Source: Sorex araneus (Eukaryota > Chordata > Mammalia > Eulipotyphla > Soricidae). From it: a DNA stretch of 64,000 nucleotides. This document shows positions 19,336 through 29,689 of this stretch, piece after piece. Below the pieces are notes generated by a model. That model saw nothing but the letters and a program-made list of their open reading frames with translations, made no database searches and had not been told where the DNA came from. Every line of letters starts with the position of its first letter. Position 1 is the first letter of the stretch. Both the position numbers and the translations under genes were made by a program. The stretch covers positions 4,365,051 to 4,429,050 of the forward strand of contig NC_073312.1 of assembly GCF_027595985.1 (NCBI RefSeq), in the 5' to 3' direction.

Positions 19336-20993
19336 GGCCGGGTGTGCCTGTGGTGTCTTCGCGATTTGGCGGCCTTGAGTCCCCAGCAGGCAGGGAGAGC
19401 CACGAGAGCTGCTCTGAGTTCAGCAAAGGCACTGGAAAAGCTTGTTGCAAGTACAGTAGAAACAGTTTCTAGAATGTTTCTCTCAGGGCCTTTTCCAGAG
19501 CGTGTGCCCAGCCCCTCGAGCGGTTTGCCGTGGCCACTCCCCCTGCCCCATCCCCCCAGTGTGTGTGTGGGGGGGCATGTAGCTGGGCGTTTTTCTAACC
19601 TGGCATGACTTGGCACCAGGCTCCGATGCGAAAGCTTCCCTCTGGCTGTGGTGGCATCCCTCCTGCGGGCTGATGCCGTGGGCGGGTTCCCTTGGCAACG
19701 AGCTGGAGACGCACCCAGGCCGGAGGAGAGGGCCGTGCCCTCCTGGAGCCCAGCTGGACAGATGGGGCAGCCTGTTGGCAGAGCCTGGCGGGGGAGTGGA
19801 GGGAGCTGAGCGGAACAGCCGTGTGAGCACCTCCCCGTGGGGTCCCTCTCGGGAGTGGAGAGCAGGCCGCGGGCAGGCGTGCGGCCAGGGAGGCCGGTGC
19901 CGGGAGTCTGTTCCTTACCGCGAGAAAGAGGAGGGGAGCCAGGCTGCACAGAAGGCCCCTGCGCCCGATTGGGGTGGGACTTGAGGGTTCTGGAAGGGAC
20001 AGGACGTTGTCCTGGGCACAGAGGCTGGGGAGTGGCAGATTTGAATCCTGGGCCCTTGGGGGGGGCAGCTCCCGGCTTCTCCTGGTCCCCAGGCCACAGT
20101 GCTGGCCGGCACTGGGCAGGCTGCGTCCGAGGAATGCCCAGTATGACGTCACTCGAATGCCCAGTGGAATGTTCACTGTCAGCCAGGAGTCAGACCTTCA
20201 CTGGCGGGGGGGGGCAGAATTCCACCCCCTGCTCAGTACCCCGCTTACAGCAGCAGGGGCGAGGGGAGGCCGAGGGCGGCGTTGGCAAGGAGGTGCCAGG
20301 GCTGCCCGCACCCGCACTGGCTTTGTGGTGTTGGTGCTCCCGGCCGGTGGGGGCTGCTCGGGCCTTGGGTGCCAGGCCTGGCCCAGGGGCTCTGGGAGTG
20401 GGTGCGGTTTTACCATCTGGTTCCGGGACCTTGCGGGCACCCAGGGTGGGTGTGAGTGAGGCCCCGTTGTTCCTGCTCTGGCTTGAGCCAGGCTGGACCC
20501 CTGGTGCGATGGTCCCGGGGTCCGTCTCTCTGGGCTGCTGGTTCATGGTCCAGGCGTTTCCCTGGGCTCAGGACACGCCATGAAAACCCTCCAGAAGGGA
20601 GATGGCCCCTGAAAATGGCCTGGGAGGCTGGCTGCCCGGAGGGGCTGGGGTCGCGGGGGGGTCAGGGAGGCCCCGGGGCCGTGGAGAGAGGATACCCGCC
20701 TCACCGCTGCGCTGGGCACAGTGGAGGTGGACAGAAGGCCCTTCAGAGCTGTCCTGTCCAGAGGGGCCTGACGGCTACCCTGCAGAGAGCTTTGCAGGAG
20801 AAGGCGCCTGTGGGCCTGGTGGTTCCACACGGCTGCCCCCTGGGGTCCCCAGGGAGGGCCTGGAGCCTCTGTGGTTTGAGATGGGGCAGGGGCATCCCCG
20901 GCTCCCCACCCCCCACCCCCATGTGGGCGTGTCAGTCTGGGGAGGGAGCACTGTCCTCTTGGAGCAGTTTCCAAAGGTGCTGGAACACCTGCT
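19336..20993. other. Intron, GC-rich, nothing recognised
   Basis: Unique sequence with a short internal near-duplication (GAATGCCCAGTATGACGTCA / GAATGCCCAGTGGAATGTTC, 20132-20175). TGACGTCA at 20144-20151 is a full CRE palindrome. No exon seen. Confidence 0.45.
20144..20151. promoter_or_regulatory. CRE palindrome TGACGTCA
   Basis: Perfect 8-bp cAMP response element in unique intronic sequence. An isolated 8-mer occurs by chance fairly often, so relevance is unknown. Confidence 0.25.
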
Positions 20994-21178
20994 TTTTGTT
21001 GTTGCTTTTTGTTTGTTTGTGTTGGGGTCACACCCAGCGATGCTCAGGGGTGACTCCTGGCTCTGCACTCAGGAAGCACTCCTGTCAGTGCTCGGGGGAC
21101 CATGTGGGAAGCCGGGGATTGAATCTGGGTCGGCCTTGTGCAAGGCCAGCGCCCTCCCCGCTGTAGTCTGGCCCGGCG
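20994..21178 (-). mobile_element. tRNA-derived SINE
   Basis: (GTTT)n end, GGGGTCACACCCAGCGATGC, full body complement, GATTGAATCTGGGTCGGCC and CCCCGCTGTAGTCTGGCCC. Moderately diverged. Confidence 0.9.
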
Positions 21179-21182
21179 GCAC

Positions 21183-21293
21183 CTGTATTTTTATATATCG
21201 TTTTGTTCCTTCGGCCAAATGCCGCGGCTGTGGGTGGAGTCCCGGGTTGGCTGCATGCAAGGCAGGAGGCTCTGCTGTGCTCTTACCAGCCCC
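21183..21293 (-). mobile_element. SINE head fragment
   Basis: GGAGTCCCGGGTTGGCTGCA, TGCAAGGCAGGAGGCTCTGC and ACCAGCCCC keep the tRNA-like end. The body is missing. It lies in tandem, same orientation, beside the preceding copy. Confidence 0.6.
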
Positions 21294-23388
21294 CATCTGT
21301 TGTTCTAGAAATTTCCTCCTGTGGTTCTCCCTGCAGCCGGCCGACCCAGCCCCGACCACCGGCACCAGGTTGATGGTTTAAAATCCGGCCATCCCCCAAC
21401 CCTCACACCCACACCCGCGTACCACCAACACCGGACGACAAATAACTGTTCGAAGGTTCTGGACGGCTTGTTGCTTTGGAAGTTTTGTGGGTCGCAGCCG
21501 CCCAGACTCCTTGGTTGTCCAGGGGTTCCTGGGGACGGGAGGGCATGTCCAGGGTGCCTCGGGCAGTGGCGTGCCTGCGGGCTCCTGCGCTCAGGCTGAC
21601 CGCTCGTGTGATCCCCGGTCACTGTTCCTGGCGGGGCAGCTGGGCCGTGTGGCCAGGGCGGGATTGTTTTGCCAAGGGACACTTTAGGGGAACCCAGGCC
21701 GTGCTACAGGCCCTGTGAGCCTGTTCACGCGTCCGAGGGCTGCGCTGGAGGCATGCCCGCTGCCTGCCCGTGTGAGTCCGTCCACCCACCGCCCGTGGCC
21801 GCCGGGTACCTCTGACCCGTCACGAGGCCAGCCTGGATGGGCGAGCAGAGGGACGGCCCGGCCCGGGGTGCCGGCTGACCTTCGCTCCCGCACGTGCTGC
21901 ACCCTGGCTGTCTGCGGACAGCCCTGTCAGGGGCCAGGCTGGGGCTGGGGGCGCTAGGGTGGGCTCCTGCCGGGCGAGAGGGGCAGGCCCTGCGCAGCTT
22001 CCTCCTCCCCCACGCCGGGGCCGGCTCACGTGCAGGCGGAGGGGAGAGGAGAGACCCAGCAGTGCCCGGCGCGTGGCGGCCCGCGGGTTGCCGGTGAACT
22101 TGGATGGCCCCGCGTGCCGTCCTCACAGCATCGGCCCTTCCTGGCAGCTGTCAGAGCGTCGCGGCCGCCACCTTAACCCTGACCTGGCTGCGTGGCACGG
22201 GGCCTCCAAGTGGACGTCTCTGGTGCCCTAGAGGTTTCGGGGGGCTGGGGGGGATGCTGGGCGGGGGGCGCTGCTTTGGGACAGAGTAAAGGAGTGACTC
22301 TGGCTTCTGGTGTCGTGAGGACGCCTTGGAGATTAAGTGCAAAACACGGCGGGTGCGGGGAGGAGGCGCACCTGGGAGGGTGCCCTGCGGGGCGTGGGTC
22401 CTGCTGTGGGCACATGCCAAACGCGTCGACACGGTTTGGGGTTCCTGGGGGGGGGGGGGAGTTTCCCCTGAGCCACCTGGAAAGCTGTGACTGGAGGGTC
22501 CCGAGGAGAATAGCTGGGGGGCGCTGGGCGCGCGGGGTCTCCGGGCGCTCCCCGCCGTGACGGTGCTGCAGAAGGCGGGCAGTGGGGTGGCGCCAGCTGG
22601 GTGAGCCCCCGGGCTCAGCCGAGCAGCGGGAGACAGTGAGTCCCGAGACCCAGGTCGGGGCTGTGCTGGGCAGAGGGCTCGCACCCGCAGCCTGGGCTCT
22701 TGCTCTGTGCCGAGGGTCAGCCCGGCTGGGCCGTGTGTGGGGCCGGCACCTTGAGCCCTGTCCTCTCCGCCGCCTTCTGGTGGGAGTTGTCGAAGGGGCT
22801 GCAGTCCTGCCCGCCTCGGCGCGCCCCCTGCCCTCGGTGGCTCCGTGGCTGTTCTGTGGGCGGATGCGTCTCAGGCCCCTCTCCCTGGCCCCCCGCCCCC
22901 CACCCGCCAGCCCACCTTGGAGGGTTCCTTGGGGCGGGTCTTTCGGGGACTCCCACCCCCCTTCTCTGCGGCGGGGTGTGGCTCAGCCGGGTGCCGCTGG
23001 GGCTTTGGGGTCCCCCACTCGGGCCCTCCTGGTCTTTCTGAAGTTGGAGGCGAGCCAGCGTGGCCTCCGCCTGTGGCCATGGACGGTGGTTTGCAGGAAG
23101 CCTGAGGGTCAGGGCGGGGCTGGGACCCACGCTGGCCTGCCTGCTCCTGTACCAGGGGCACCCCTGGGTGGGCAGCTGAGGAGGTCGGGCCCGGACCCCT
23201 GGTCACGTGTTGGGGTGTTGCCCGGGCACCCAGGCGCGTTGCTGGGGCTTCTCAGCCTGCTGGGCTCAAGGCTGGGATCCTGAGGCCACGCCGGGAGGGG
23301 CCACCGGGGTCACACCAGGGGGTGCTCTGGGGGCCCGGTGCTGTTGGGAGTTGGACTGAGTCTAAGCCTGCGTGGCCCGGGACCCTTT
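21294..23388. other. Intron, GC-rich, nothing recognised
   Basis: Unique GC-rich DNA with a G12-13 run near 22,450. No exon or named repeat. Confidence 0.5.
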
Positions 23389-23522
23389 GTGTTTTGCTGT
23401 TGGGGCTTGGGGCCACACCGAGCGGTGCTCCTGGCTCTGTGCTCAGGGACACTCCTGCGGGCTCAGGGTCCCTGGGGGATGCCAGGCCAGTGCCCTCCCG
23501 CCGTGCTGTCGCTCCGGCCTCC
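23389..23522 (-). mobile_element. Decayed, shortened SINE
   Basis: GGGGCCACACCGAGCGGTGC, CTCCTGGCTCTGTGCTCAGG, GGGGGATGCCAGGCCAGTGC and GTGCTGTCGCTCCGGCC. The B box has been lost. Confidence 0.7.
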
Positions 23523-24779
23523 TCTGTAAGTCTCGGTGACTCAGTTTGGGCCTTTTAAGGTACCAGCCATGTAGCATCCAGGGACCCCAGGAGCCGCTGG
23601 CGGTGCCCAGCCAGCCTGTTGGGGCCCCGGCGGGGGGAGCCAGGGATGTGCTGGGGTCCCCAAGGCCCGCCTGGACTCTGTCCCTGGCCCCCAGGCTTGG
23701 AATTATTTCAGTCGTTGCTGTGAAATCTGTTTTTAGCCTTTCTGGTTGTTAGAAAAGCCTTTCAGGTCGGTGGGCCCCCCCCACCAGCCTCAGTCACCCC
23801 AGACTCGCCTCGCTGAGGGGGTGAGGATTTGTTACTCTGAGTGTCTCATAGGGAGTGTGTGTGCGTGTGTGCGTGTGTGTGCGTGTGCATGCATGCATGC
23901 TTATACATGCTTTCGAAACCTGGTACCTATGCCCTTAGGTGCCCCCTGCCCTTGGTCCCCGAGGTTCCCTTCCGAGCATCCTCAGCCTCTTAGCGGTGGT
24001 CAGTGGTCATCTGTCACCTGCCCTGCAGGGAAGAGGCTTCCGGCCTTTGGGGGCTCCCAGGAGGGGCTGAGCCCGAGGATAGGCGCGCGTGCCCCGAGGC
24101 TCCAGGAGCCAGTGGGGCGAGTGTCGGGGCTGGTGTCCAGCACAGGCTCCCCTCGGGACCCCCGTGGGGGTCGTCTGCACTCTGGAGGGCAGGCGCAGAC
24201 GCCTGTCCCTGCCCAGTGGCCAGCCTTGGCGGGGAGGGGGCGCTAGATTGGCAAATGACCCTTTCAGAGGGACTGTCCGGCCCCCTGAGCCTTCATGCAG
24301 GAATGTTCCGAGAGCTTCCGTTCTCGTGGTGGGGCCCAAAGTCCCCAGAATGTCCCAGGAGGGAGGTGGCCCTTCATGTCCTGTGTCGAGTGGGCCGGGG
24401 ACAGCCCATGGGATGGCCGTGTCTCTCCATGAGGGAGGCCCTGGGTTTGACCCCCAGATGTGCTTGAGGTCGTGATGGGGTCAGGGTGAGGGCCCGGGGG
24501 TGCCATGCCAGGGGCCCGTTACAGGCACAACCGAAACCAAAGCCTCTGACCCAGGGCCGTCTGCTGGGCGCTTCCAGGACCTGTGTCTGGTATGGCCAGA
24601 GCATTGCTCTCGGGCCCTCAGCTGTCCGAGCCCCGCGCGTGTCCCTCGGCATCGGGTGTCCAGCAGGCCCGTGGGTGCCCCCGCCGGGCGTCCTGACGCG
24701 GAAGGCCACACCGCTGCCCTGCCCGGGCTGGGCCTTGCCGGAACCTGCGTTTCCTTCACGCGAGGACAGTGACTTGCTG
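23523..24779. other. Intron, GC-rich, with a TG/GC microsatellite
   Basis: GTGTGTGCGTGTGTGCGTGT at about 23,855-23,890 runs into GCATGCATGCATGC. The remainder is unique with no recognised element. Confidence 0.5.
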
Positions 24780-24965
24780 GTTTTTTTTTCTTTTTAACCT
24801 TTTGGCTTGGAGACCTGTTCCCTCCGGTTATGGTAATTATCCTTCCCTGATATGTAAATTGATTACAGCAGCTCTTTCAAGTCTAGCACATTTGATTATC
24901 CACCAGGCTCCTTCTGCCTCTTATTGGAACTTATTTTTAGCTCAGTCCTTGAAGCCTCAGTGTGA
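24780..24965. promoter_or_regulatory. AT-rich candidate non-coding element
   Basis: A 185-base AT-rich island in GC-rich DNA with homeodomain-like cores (GGTAATTATCC, 24831-24841; AATTGATTACAG, 24857-24868; TTTGATTATCC, 24890-24900). It is unique and repeat-free. Confidence 0.4.
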
Positions 24966-26284
24966 GACCGTCCATCTTCTGCCGCCTCTGGGCCGCCGAA
25001 GGTCGTGGCTCATCAGTCCCACCCCGTGGCGTGGCCGAGAGCTGCCCTCCCGCTGGGGGACCCGGCCAGAGCCAGCTGCCCCCCGGACCATCACCTCCTG
25101 GCCCAGGCGGGGCTGGACCTGGTTCTGGAAGGCGCTTCGCTGGTTGCCCCAGGAGGTGTGACGGCCGCGGGCCTGCCCGGGGAGCCCGTCCTTGACCGGA
25201 GTGAGCGCTGTGGCCTGGGAGGAACAGGGCAGTGGCAGGGCGAGCCCTCGTCCATCCTTGGGGCCTCTGTCTGCATCTGAGGCCCGTCTGCTGGGGCTGG
25301 CCGGCCTCCCGGATGTTTTCTGAGCCCTCCTCCTCCCCCGCCTCCCCGCACCGATAAGAATAAAAGAATAACAACGTTTTTCGGTGCTTGATGGGGTTTG
25401 TTTGCTGGAGATCAGTACAAACGCAGGAAGGAAAAAGACTGTGGCCGGCGGGGCGGGTGCCAGAGGCTGGCAGAGGGCGAGGTGGCTGCTGCTGACGGGC
25501 CCCTGGAAGGAATTCCCTGCCCCGCCGCTGGGGACGCCTCCCCGGGGAAGGCCTTTCCAAGTAAGGCGAGCGAGCAGCGCCTTCCCGCGGTTCTGGGCCC
25601 GGCCCATGTAAGGGCGCGGACGGAGCCGCTGGCCCGCGCTCGCCGGCCCGGTGTGGTGCTGGCATTCCGGAGGCAGCTCGGGAAGGCTTTTGCTGTTTTA
25701 TTTTTGGCTCACACACATTGTGCGTCTCAGAGATAAAGTTCGACCCTTGATAGCGTGGGCGCTGCCCGCCCTCCCTGCGCAGAGCGGCTCGCCCGGGGGT
25801 GGGCGTGGGCGAGAGGGCAGGCGGGGGCCCGGCCCGGCCCGGGGGGGGGGGCTACCCGCCCCCTGAGCGGGACGCCGCCTTCTGCCCGACTTGCTTGGGT
25901 TTCTCTCTTCCTGTTACTTCGAGGGGGGGGGGTGAGGGGAGAGGGGACAGGGCCACTTCAAGGCCCACGCCTGCAGCCTCCTCCCTCCCCAGGGAGCCGA
26001 GCTGAGCGTCCCCTTGCTCGTGGTGTCCAGGCCTGGGGCTTCTTCGGCCTGATGCCCACGAGGGTGTGGGAGGTGCTGAGGGCAGGACCCCCGAGGGACC
26101 AGGCTCGTCGCCATTGCTCTCCGCACCATGGGCGGGAAGGTTCTGGAAGGAATGGGCAGCCCTTATCTCTGCTTAAGCCCTGGGCGCTGGAGAACAGCCT
26201 CCAGCTGCCCCTCGGGACAGCCGACCAGCCAGGTGGGCTGAGGGGCGGGGCTGGGCCGGGGCCTCTGACCCCGGGACTTGGGTC
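24966..26284. other. Intron, with a small AT-rich patch
   Basis: GC-rich except for 25,350-25,440 (GATAAGAATAAAAGAATAAC) and 25,680-25,740. The first contains a GATA-factor core (GATAAG, 25353-25358). No exon recognised. Confidence 0.4.
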
Positions 26285-26410
26285 TCAGTTCAGGGCTGGC
26301 TGGGGCTGGGCTCTGCGTTCAGGCTCACTCACGTGGGCTTCAGGTATGGGATGCCGGGGGTCGAGCCTGGGTGGGCTGGGTGCAAGGCAAGCGCCCACCC
26401 TGCCCGGCCC
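26285..26410 (-). mobile_element. Decayed SINE
   Basis: GTATGGGATGCCGGGGGTCG, AGCCTGGGTGGGCTGGGTGC and AAGGCAAGCGCCCACCCTGC match the head complement. The body is poorly preserved. Confidence 0.6.
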
Positions 26411-28069
26411 CGCCCACTTGGCGGCCGCCCTCAGCCCACCTCCCGGGCTCACCTGGCCTCACCTGGCCTCACCTGGCCAAGGGCCTGCAGCTCCGGGCCC
26501 CGAGTGGTTGTGGCTGGCACCTGCCGTGGTGGGCTTTAAAGCGTCGGAGGGTTCGCACGTGCGGCTGGCAGAGGGCCGGGCGCCAGGGAGCCTCTGCACC
26601 CGCGGCTGGCCCGGAGGAGCTTCCTGGGCACATTCCCCCACGCGTGGTCAGCTCCTGCCTGGACAGAGGCGGGGGAGGGGGCGGAGCTGGCGTCTGGGGC
26701 CCCCCCGCCAGGCCTGCTCACTTCGGGGAGGCTCCTGGGCTTTCCGGCGCGACTCTGCCTCCCAGTTCACGGGCCGGTGCGGTCGTGGGGACCCGCTTCC
26801 GGGGTGCCAGGTGACTGCGAGGCCGGTGGGTGGGAGCGGCGCTCACAGCGCCCTGATGGGTGGGCGGCGAAGGACCAGCGGGCCTGTCCGGCAGCTGAGC
26901 CGCCTCGCCCTGGCCGGCAGAGCCTGGGTCTCGCCCTTCCCGGCCGCCCCTGGTGAGCCACGGCGGGTGGGCCTGTTGGGGGGACACGGGGACGGGCCTG
27001 GGGCTCGGGCTGGACAGGGCAGCTCCGTGGCAGGGGTGTCCAGTCCTGCTCGCCCTGCCCGGGGCCGTGGAGTCCCGGCTCTGGGCCTTGCTCCTCCTCA
27101 GCTTGGTCCCAGCTGCGGTGTGTGGGGGAGGGGTGGGACACCCTGCAGTGCTCAGGGGCCGGGCTATTTCTAGTCCTGCCCGCTGGACTATTTCTTTGTC
27201 CCCCCCACCGAGCCTTTATTTTGGTTTCTGGGGTCCGGCCTGCTGGCGGGCCCTGGGGACCCCTGGCCTGCGTTGATTCCCACCCGCCCGGGCCGCACTT
27301 GCCATGGGTGTCGTGGGCAGTGGCCGGGCACTGGCTCCTTCCCCCGTCGCCTCCTGAGGGTGTTTGTGCTCCTTGGCTGTTTCCTCGGTGGTGGCCTCCA
27401 GGGGCCTGGCGGGCCCCTTGCTGGGCAGACGGGTCCCTCAGTGCTCGCTCGGCCATGCCTGGTGTAGACGGCCTGAAACTGGCCTTGGGGACCCGTGGGC
27501 TGGGGGCAGCGGGTCCTGGACGTGTCCTCTGCCCCCAGGGCCCTCCCCGGGCGGCCCTGCCCTGCCGTCAGCCTGCTCTGGGGCCAGCAGAGACGACGGC
27601 GCCCGGCCCTGTGCGAGATGAGGGCTGGGGTCAGCGCTACTGGGCGGGGGCCGGGGGAGGAGCCCCGGGGCCTCCCCAGCTGGCCAGCCAGGTGGGCCTT
27701 GGGTGCACGGCCGGGGCATGCGCTTCTGTGGTGCTGAGACTTACCTGGCCCCTGGGGGAGCCTGGGCTACGCCAGGCCTGTGCCCGCTCGGGGGCTGGAG
27801 CCTCTCGGCCACACCTGTGATGTGTGCACGTGTGTGCACATGTGTGCATGTGTGCGTGTACGTGCATGCACTATCTCCCTGGCGTGTCCACCTTGGCAGG
27901 CTCTGCATATCTTCCCGCATGCCCCGTGTCGGGTGGAGGCTGGTAGTTCGAGGGGGCCCAGGGGGACCCAGGTCCGCACCCCCGTGGGGCCGCGTGTCCA
28001 CGGTTGCCCCAGTGGCCGTCGGAGCCGGGCATTCCCGCCGGGGGCTGGGTGCCGAGCGTCAGCTTGCGC
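26411..28069. other. Intron, GC-rich, with TG-rich patch
   Basis: A GTGTGCACATGTGTGCATGT-type run at about 27,818-27,875, and a TCACCTGGCC triplication at 26,451-26,478. Nothing else recognised. Confidence 0.5.
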
Positions 28070-28320
28070 CATACCATTAAGATTTCCAGCGTGTTTGCTG
28101 ATTTGTGTTTATTGAAACGAAATTCATTAGGATGATGTGAAAATAGCGCCCAACTGTTTACCACAGCGAGCGCTCGGTTTTGATGTTTCAGGGCCTCGTC
28201 TGTTCGCACTTGAATGTCGCGGAATTGGTGGGTAAAGTGTTATGCAGATGAAAACCCATATTTCAGAGGAGGAGTTTTTCCTTGATTCAGATGAGCTTCT
28301 GGGGGTATTAAGAGTCCAGG
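28070..28320. promoter_or_regulatory. AT-rich candidate non-coding element
   Basis: About 250 bases of unique, balanced sequence in a GC-rich intron. It holds an octamer-like ATGCAGAT at 28242-28249 (one mismatch from the POU octamer ATGCAAAT) and TTCATTAGGATG. No repeat. Confidence 0.4.
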
Positions 28321-28960
28321 CGTGTGTCGCTGGAAGCAGTGTTGGGGACGGTGGGGGGGGCGGGGCGGGGTGGGGTCCCAGCGCTGTTCCCCACTGCCCG
28401 GCTCCTCTCCTCTCCTTCCCAGCCTTCCCCTTGCTCAAGCGCCCGAGTTCGTTGGTTGCCAGCGCAGCGTTTCTGCTGCCTCCTCCTGGGGTGTGCCCGG
28501 GTTGGCTGCAGGCTTCCCCCCTTCCCGGTGGTCTGTGCAGAAACCCGGGTCTCCTGGGTCCGAGGCTGGAGGGCCGTGGAGGCTCGTACGCGCTTCAGGG
28601 TCTGAGGTGTGTGTTTCCACTCGGGAGCATCATCCTGCTCCTGGCGACCCTTGACAGTCTAGCTGTGAGCACCTCCCGGGGTTCGGGGTGTCACGCAGAG
28701 GGGCCCCTGCTGCTGGTTCTCCGCCTCCGAGCTGAGTGCTCCCGCACGGGGCAGGCTCCGTCTGCTTCCTCGGGCTCTGAACCAAGCTGGGTCGCCTTAG
28801 CCCCCGTGCTGTCCCGGCCGGGCCCCCAGCCCGCCTTTAGCAGAAGGTCGGGGTGAACTCCCTGTCAGACGGGGGCCTGGGTTAGAGTCGCCCCAGTGTG
28901 ACCGGAGAACTGTCCGGCTGCTTGCACGGGGCAGGGAGAAGGTGAGTGGTGGAAACAGCA
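28321..28960. other. Intron, GC-rich, nothing recognised
   Basis: Unique sequence with no SINE or exon pair. A GAAG|GTGAGT donor-like site at 28,940 has no plausible acceptor partner that I can support. Confidence 0.45.
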
Positions 28961-29178
28961 CTGCTCCCCACTACTCCCCTCTATTCCCCACTACTCCCGA
29001 CACTCCCCTCTAATCCCCACTATTCCCCTCTACTCCCCACTACTCCCCTCTACTCCCCTCTACTCCCCTCTACTCCCCACTACTCCCCACTACTCCCCAC
29101 TACTCCCCTCTACTCCCCTCTACTCCCCTCTACTCCCCACTACTCCCCACTACTCCCTCTACTCCCCACTACTCCCCG
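28961..29178. repeat. C-rich minisatellite, 10-bp unit
   Basis: About 21 tandem copies of TACTCCCCAC and TACTCCCCTC, with the two variants interspersed in blocks. One strand is almost pure C/T/A with regular CCCC tracts and the other has regular GGGG tracts. There are no unique spacers, so this is not a CRISPR-like array. Confidence 0.95.
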
Positions 29179-29359
29179 ACGCTCCCGGCAACCCTCTGGA
29201 GGGGGCGGCGGTACCCGCAGGAGGCCCGGAAGGTTCTCAGCTGGCAGTGAGAAGACCCAGAGGTGCCACCTGTGTCTTGCTCCTGTTCTTCCCGGGCTGT
29301 GCGTCTGCCGGGGTGTCCAGCGAGGTGCTGAGGGTGCGGCCACTGGCTGGAGCGTGTCT

Positions 29360-29363
29360 GCAT

Positions 29364-29416
<53 letters not shown>

Positions 29417-29680
29417 CGCGCTGCAGAACCTGCCTGGGGGCGGGTGGGCATCTTGTCTCCATGTGTGTCCTATGTCCGTGTGTGTGGCAGCGCCTGCCTG
29501 GTGTTGAGGGAACCGTGTGTGTCCGTGTCCGTGTGAGTCTCTGTGTGTCCGTGTTTGTGTGTCCGTGTGTCTGAGTGTGTCTGTGTGTCCATGTTTGTGT
29601 GTATCTGAGTGTGTCTGCGTGTCCGTGTGTCTGTGTGTCCTGGTGTCCGTGTGCCTGCATGTCCGTGTGTCTGTCTGCTG
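29360..29680. repeat. TG microsatellite and TGTGTCCG minisatellite
   Basis: A pure TG run ending in CGCGCGCGCGCG at about 29,366-29,420, then about 165 bases (29,513-29,678) of repeated GTGTCCGTGT / GTGTGTCTGAGTGT units. Confidence 0.9.
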
Positions 29681-29689
29681 TTGGGCAGA

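Noticed and set aside
20144-20151. CRE palindrome as a strong regulatory finding
   Set aside because: An 8-base match alone in 64 kb is weak evidence and has no supporting cluster. Kept only as a low-confidence feature.
28961-29178. Direct-repeat arrays (also 33601-33885, 47700-47870) as CRISPR-like structures
   Set aside because: Repeats are contiguous with no unique spacers, and the genome is mammalian. These are minisatellites.
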